This document shows, one piece after another, positions 6,113 through 9,053 of a DNA stretch of 9,053 bases. The stretch is from Nitrospirota bacterium (GTDB lineage Bacteria > Nitrospirota > Nitrospiria > Nitrospirales > UBA8639): assembly GCA_029881175.1 (NCBI GenBank), contig JAOUNC010000084.1:1-9053 (forward strand), read 5' to 3'. Position 1 is the first letter of the stretch; each line of letters starts with the position of its first letter. The translations under genes were made by a program, and so were the position numbers. Under the pieces are notes generated by a model. The model saw only the letters and a list, made by a program, of their open reading frames with translations. It was not told the DNA's origin and did not search any database.

Positions 6113-7408
6113 TCAAAAATGTGGAATCCCCTGTGGTCCTTCGATCTGCACATAAATGGCGTAGTGAACTCGATCAAACCCTGGACTCACCTTCCAGGGT
6201 ATCCGCGGAGCCCATAAGGTAGTTCCCACAACTGAACTATTCAGTTGGCTATATGTGGGAAGTGTGATTTTTTCACTGGAAGAGGTCTTTTCTTGAGACA
6301 GCCCAAAGCTTTTGAACACCCACCCGTTCTTCAATTGAATGGCGTATTGATCGCTCCCATCGTCCACATCCACAATAAGATCACAGTTTACGTGCTGCCC
6401 ATAGATAGCCGGCTTTCTCTCTTGCCATGTCGGAATTCCCGCCAAGAGCGCACACCCTCCTGGCCCAGCTCCCCCCTTGGGAGAGATTCCATTACAGAGG
6501 TTCCCATCTCCACCATTCGAGCAATACACCACTTTGACCGCTGGATCATTGAAATCCAGCCATTTCGTCGTGCGGTTGGCACGAAAGGGCATTTGTAATG
6601 ATTGACTTTGAAAGCCTCGCGCGGTCTTTATCTGCAATTTGATTTGTTGATCTCTATTATTAAAAGCCAGTTCGGGTTTCTCTAGTTTTGCGATAATTTT
6701 GGTTGGACTCCATTCCTCCACCGACAATGGAGTCCAAGACGCTCCCCACCAAAAATTTCCATAGATAAGGACCTTTCCTTGACCACTGCCTTCCTTGTAC
6801 TCTCCAAAATTTTTTCCTTTAATGTATAAAGTTCCTCCTGGAGTGCTCACCCCCAATTTAGGGGTCGACAAAATACCGGAAATGGTCGGAAACGGTTTGA
6901 TTTTTGGTTGTATGGTAATATTTTTCCTCACGTCAGGGATCTTTGATTTCAGAGTCAAGCCACGGGTCCGAATGCCCTCATAAGAGCCTAGTGCTTGAAG
7001 ACCTTTTCCGCCAGGCATCAGCACCATGACGACCTGTTGGTCCTCTCCTTCCTTCATCGCGAGGGGCTCAGGACCATCGACCAATTGTTCATGCGTAAAG
7101 GGTTCGGCTTGAACGATCACCGCTTCCTGCGCTTCATGATCTGCCGATTGCAATTGTAAGCCTTGCGGCACGGCTTCCACCGAATACCCGCCAGGCTGAA
7201 TAAACGTGTCCTGACCATCTGGGGTCAAGAAATGAACTTCCCGATCAAATTCGACTAACTTTTGAAAGGCCACGGGTCCTGCGTCCTCTTCACCGCCCGT
7301 TTCACTCACCGTCGTTTGCATGGCGTCGGGTTGTACATGAGCCTGACTGCAACCACCCGTCAAGACAGATCCGACTAACCCCAACAATAGGATGATGGGT
7401 GCTGTCAT
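6113..7408 (-). CDS. Lipoprotein with IPT/TIG-like domain, paralogue B
   Basis: The product has 431 aa. Two adjacent ATGs (7411 and 7408) are possible; the second has the better six-base distance from the ribosome site. Residues 1-20 are a lipoprotein signal ending VLTGGC (C20 lipidated; Thr at -3 is slightly atypical), and Ser after the Cys fits outer-membrane sorting. Region 43-146 is conserved with the upstream paralogue (VEFDREVHFLTPD, AVIVQAEPFTHEQ, QQVVMVLMPGGK). About 178-275 resembles an IPT/TIG immunoglobulin-like fold (GGTLYIKGKNFG, EEWSPTKIIAKL). The C-terminal part has cysteines 296, 305, 319 and 342 in the same order as in the paralogue, suggesting two disulfides, and ends with LW-P..PW-VSPG. 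No enzyme motif is seen. A surface or periplasmic scaffold or binding role is plausible. It is 31 bases after paralogue A and clearly co-transcribed. Confidence 0.82.
   Translation of the reverse strand: MTAPIILLLGLVGSVLTGGCSQAHVQPDAMQTTVSETGGEEDAGPVAFQKLVEFDREVHFLTPDGQDTFIQPGGYSVEAVPQGLQLQSADHEAQEAVIVQAEPFTHEQLVDGPEPLAMKEGEDQQVVMVLMPGGKGLQALGSYEGIRTRGLTLKSKIPDVRKNITIQPKIKPFPTISGILSTPKLGVSTPGGTLYIKGKNFGEYKEGSGQGKVLIYGNFWWGASWTPLSVEEWSPTKIIAKLEKPELAFNNRDQQIKLQIKTARGFQSQSLQMPFRANRTTKWLDFNDPAVKVVYCSNGGDGNLCNGISPKGGAGPGGCALLAGIPTWQERKPAIYGQHVNCDLIVDVDDGSDQYAIQLKNGWVFKSFGLSQEKTSSSEKITLPTYSQLNSSVVGTTLWAPRIPWKVSPGFDRVHYAIYVQIEGPQGIPHF
7084..7127 (-). repeat. 44-bp identical segment, copy in paralogue B
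   Basis: Bases 7084-7127 are identical to 8465-8508 in paralogue A and encode the shared AVIVQAEPFTHEQ region. The flanks diverge at once on both sides, although protein similarity continues. This suggests a recent gene-conversion tract or strong constraint. Confidence 0.75.
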
Positions 7409-7411
7409 CAT

Positions 7412-7421
7412 TCACCTCCTT
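7412..7421 (-). promoter_or_regulatory. Perfect anti-16S match, ribosome binding site of paralogue B
   Basis: AAGGAGGTGA on the minus strand is a full ten-base complement of the usual 16S rRNA 3' tail. Together with the short gap after the first lipoprotein gene, it suggests strong independent initiation of paralogue B. It supports ATG 7408 over 7411. Confidence 0.7.
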
Positions 7422-7439
7422 GGGGCCACTTCTGAATTC

Positions 7440-8765
7440 TTATTTTTTCCAATAGACGCGATTGCCATAGAGGACCCCCGCCGGCCCCGTTATATCAACA
7501 TCAACCCAATAATCCAGCCAATCAGGGCCAGGGCTGACTTCCCATGGGACCCACAGTTCCATCTTTGACAACCCTTTATATTGTTGGGTCAACGTCTCTG
7601 CACTAGGCAATCCAATCTTTTCGCTCGTCGAGCTGGGATTCCATCCCCATTTAATTTGTTCAATGACCCAATTATTTTTCAGTTCGATGGTATATTTGTC
7701 CTTCCCCTCATCCCTATCCACGGCAGGATCACAGTTGGTGTGTTTGGCAGAAATGGTTTTGTCTGCTTTTAACTTTGCTCCACTAAAACAGACGTCTTGA
7801 AAGGGCTTGAGATCCGAAACATTTTCTGTCAAACATTGACCCCAATTGGCGTTATTTGAACAAAAAGTATGAGTGACATTTTCCCCATACTCGAGGCTCA
7901 CTCTCGCACGAGCAGCATAGAAGGACACTCTCAAGCCCATGTTGCTCAGGCCATGAACGTTCTGAATTTTTAAGACAGCTGATTGATCCGGGATTCCGGA
8001 CATTATGGGGACCAACGCGTTAATCTGGGTTGGGCTCCAACTTTGGACGGTCAATTGAACCTGCTTTGTTCCCGGTGCGAGTCCAGTAAGACTTACCGTG
8101 CCGTTGGGGACATAAAAATATTCGTCGACCGGAACGTTCACCTGAAGCATCACCTTGCCTTGGGAAGAGCCAAAATCCGCGCCTTTGATATAGACAGTCC
8201 CCTGGGGCGACACCGCTCCCAATCGTGGTGAGGTAAAGATCGCATTGACCTTAGGAAGCGCCATCCCCTTTTTCATCCCAGGAAGGGAGCCGCCCTTCTG
8301 GATGGTCCTCTTAGGCCTGAATGTCAGCTTGGGGAGCGAATTGCGAGAGATGATTCCGCTAAAGGAGCCTACAGCCTCCATGGCCTTGCCATCAGGCATG
8401 AGTAGCACCACCAGCTGTTGATCGTTTTCTCCAGTCATGAGCACTGGCTCAGGAATTTCAACAGATTGTTCATGCGTAAAGGGTTCGGCTTGAACGATCA
8501 CCGCTTCCGTTGTTTCGTTATCCGCAGACTTCAACCGTAATCCATCCTGCAGAGCTTCAACCAAATATCCTCCGGGCTCAATTACCGTGTCCCGCTCGTC
8601 AGGGGTCAGGAAATGAACCTCCCGATCAAATTCGACTATTTTCTCGAACACGATGGATCCGGCGTCTTGCTCAATACCGGCCTCCTTGAGATGGCTGGAA
8701 ACGCATCCTGAAAGGGCTACACCAAAAACAACCGCACTCATAAATAAGGCAAAAGACACACGCAT
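7440..8765 (-). CDS. Lipoprotein with IPT/TIG-like domain, paralogue A
   Basis: The product has 441 aa. I chose ATG 8765 because AAAGGAGG lies ten bases upstream and because it puts the signal peptide at the N-terminus; the frame is open to 8834, but that start would bury it. Residues 1-21 are a lipoprotein signal with lipobox LSGC (18-21). Residues 33-135 match paralogue B closely (VEFDREVHFLTPDE, AVIVQAEPFTHEQ, LLMPDGKAMEAVGSF). About 176-284 is an IPT/TIG-like segment (GTVYIKGADFGSSQGKV, QSWSPTQINALVP). The C-terminal region has C302, C311, C326 and C345 aligned with paralogue B, then LKNNWVIEQI, SEKIGLP and LWVPWEVSPG. It is the first gene of the minus-strand cluster. I do not recognise a named family; a cell-envelope binding or scaffold role is inferred. 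Confidence 0.83.
   Translation of the reverse strand: MRVSFALFMSAVVFGVALSGCVSSHLKEAGIEQDAGSIVFEKIVEFDREVHFLTPDERDTVIEPGGYLVEALQDGLRLKSADNETTEAVIVQAEPFTHEQSVEIPEPVLMTGENDQQLVVLLMPDGKAMEAVGSFSGIISRNSLPKLTFRPKRTIQKGGSLPGMKKGMALPKVNAIFTSPRLGAVSPQGTVYIKGADFGSSQGKVMLQVNVPVDEYFYVPNGTVSLTGLAPGTKQVQLTVQSWSPTQINALVPIMSGIPDQSAVLKIQNVHGLSNMGLRVSFYAARARVSLEYGENVTHTFCSNNANWGQCLTENVSDLKPFQDVCFSGAKLKADKTISAKHTNCDPAVDRDEGKDKYTIELKNNWVIEQIKWGWNPSSTSEKIGLPSAETLTQQYKGLSKMELWVPWEVSPGPDWLDYWVDVDITGPAGVLYGNRVYWKK
8465..8508 (-). repeat. 44-bp identical segment, copy in paralogue A
   Basis: This is the partner of the copy at 7084-7127, in the same orientation, 1381 bases away. The pair could support recombination between the two lipoprotein genes. 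Confidence 0.75.
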
Positions 8766-8775
8766 GAGGTAGTGC

Positions 8776-8783
8776 CCTCCTTT
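8776..8783 (-). promoter_or_regulatory. Ribosome binding site fixing the paralogue A start
   Basis: AAAGGAGG on the minus strand lies ten bases before ATG 8765, selecting it over the start at 8834. Confidence 0.65.
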
Positions 8784-8931
8784 GAAAAAAATAAGGCCAA
8801 GTGGTGGAATGAGGTTTCTATTTCCAACCCCCAAAAAACTTCCCCCTTCCTAATGTGTCGTGTCTTCTCAAGAAAGGGTTCAAAAGGCCGAGGCCTCATG
8901 GTATAAAAGAATGGCTTTTTGTTCTACCTTT

Positions 8932-8980
8932 TCTTGGATGTACGATATTTCCCAATATTTTTAGCGTTTTTCATCCAAGA
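8932..8980. promoter_or_regulatory. 9-bp inverted repeat upstream of the minus-strand cluster
   Basis: TCTTGGATG (8932-8940) and CATCCAAGA (8972-8980) are exact inverse complements separated by 31 AT-rich bases. A smaller dyad (ATATT 8945-8949 / AATAT 8954-8958) lies inside. The element is about 170-215 bases before the first gene of the cluster, in a gene-free stretch, and fits a regulator-binding or DNA-looping site. The nearest -10-like sequence on the minus strand is TATACC near 8900; no convincing -35 accompanies it. Confidence 0.35.
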
Positions 8981-8996
8981 TCGCCGATGCTTTCAC

Positions 8997-9010
8997 GTAC
9001 AAATATGTAC
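8997..9010. promoter_or_regulatory. Small palindrome GTACA-aata-TGTAC with CACGTA repeats
   Basis: A perfect 5-bp dyad lies next to two direct CACGTA hexamers (one starting at 8995, the other about 25 bases on). This could be a dimeric regulator site for this cluster or for a gene beyond the right edge. Between 8766 and 9053 I see no gene. Confidence 0.25.
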
Positions 9011-9053
9011 ACACTGTCACGTAAACTTTTTCCAGAATTTTCACCAGATTCAA

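Noticed and set aside
5666..6217. 183-codon plus-strand ORF opposite the YkgJ-type gene
   Set aside because: It is antisense to a frame with an intact cysteine-cluster motif and has a low-quality composition.
7084..8508. The 44-bp identical pair as a mobile-element or CRISPR repeat
   Set aside because: There are only two copies, both in frame in the homologous place of paralogous genes. Gene duplication explains them.
8883..8894. GGCC-GA-GGCC / GAGGCCTC palindrome as a terminator or operator
   Set aside because: The palindrome is very short, with no following T run on either strand and no wider symmetry.

Overview
The window looks like an accessory locus from a Gram-negative bacterium. Two proteins carry lipobox signal peptides, one carries a twin-arginine (Tat) signal peptide, and Shine-Dalgarno sites are strong throughout. 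Codon use and composition are moderate (roughly 50% GC by eye). A Nitrospirota-like or proteobacterial host would fit, but nothing here fixes the taxon and there is no rRNA or housekeeping gene.

Layout. The plus strand holds (i) the 3' part of a gene for a cysteine-rich, beta-prism-like repeat protein (1-612), closed by a perfect 14-bp hairpin; (ii) a VgrG-family spike gene (732-2345) whose product begins with an apparent Sec signal peptide; (iii) a gap of about 480 bp with no supported gene; and (iv) a trio of very small genes (2823-3376: a 26-aa membrane peptide, a 75-aa CxxC/CCxxC zinc-ribbon-like protein and a 71-aa unknown). The minus strand holds a long co-directional cluster reading from 8765 down to 3502: two paralogous lipoproteins, a YkgJ-type cysteine-cluster protein, a 120-aa protein with a signal-peptide-like segment, a broken gene with an HEMTHVWQ motif typical of small VgrG/Rhs-associated proteins, and a Tat-exported protein whose body resembles phage/contractile-system tail tube (gp19-like) domains. 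The two strands converge around 3377-3501.

How the genes may work together. A VgrG spike, tail-tube-like domains and an HEMTHVWQ protein are parts one expects around a type VI secretion system, an extracellular contractile injection system or a phage tail. Those parts are normally cytoplasmic. Here the spike carries a Sec-type and the tube-like protein a Tat-type signal peptide, and the neighbours are lipoproteins and a disulfide-style repeat protein. The inference is a set of phage-tail-derived proteins redeployed in the periplasm, at the outer membrane or outside the cell. No sheath, baseplate, ATPase or membrane-complex gene is visible, so whether it forms an injection machine at all is open. 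The family calls for the tube-like and HEMTHVWQ proteins rest on motif recognition, not on a database search.
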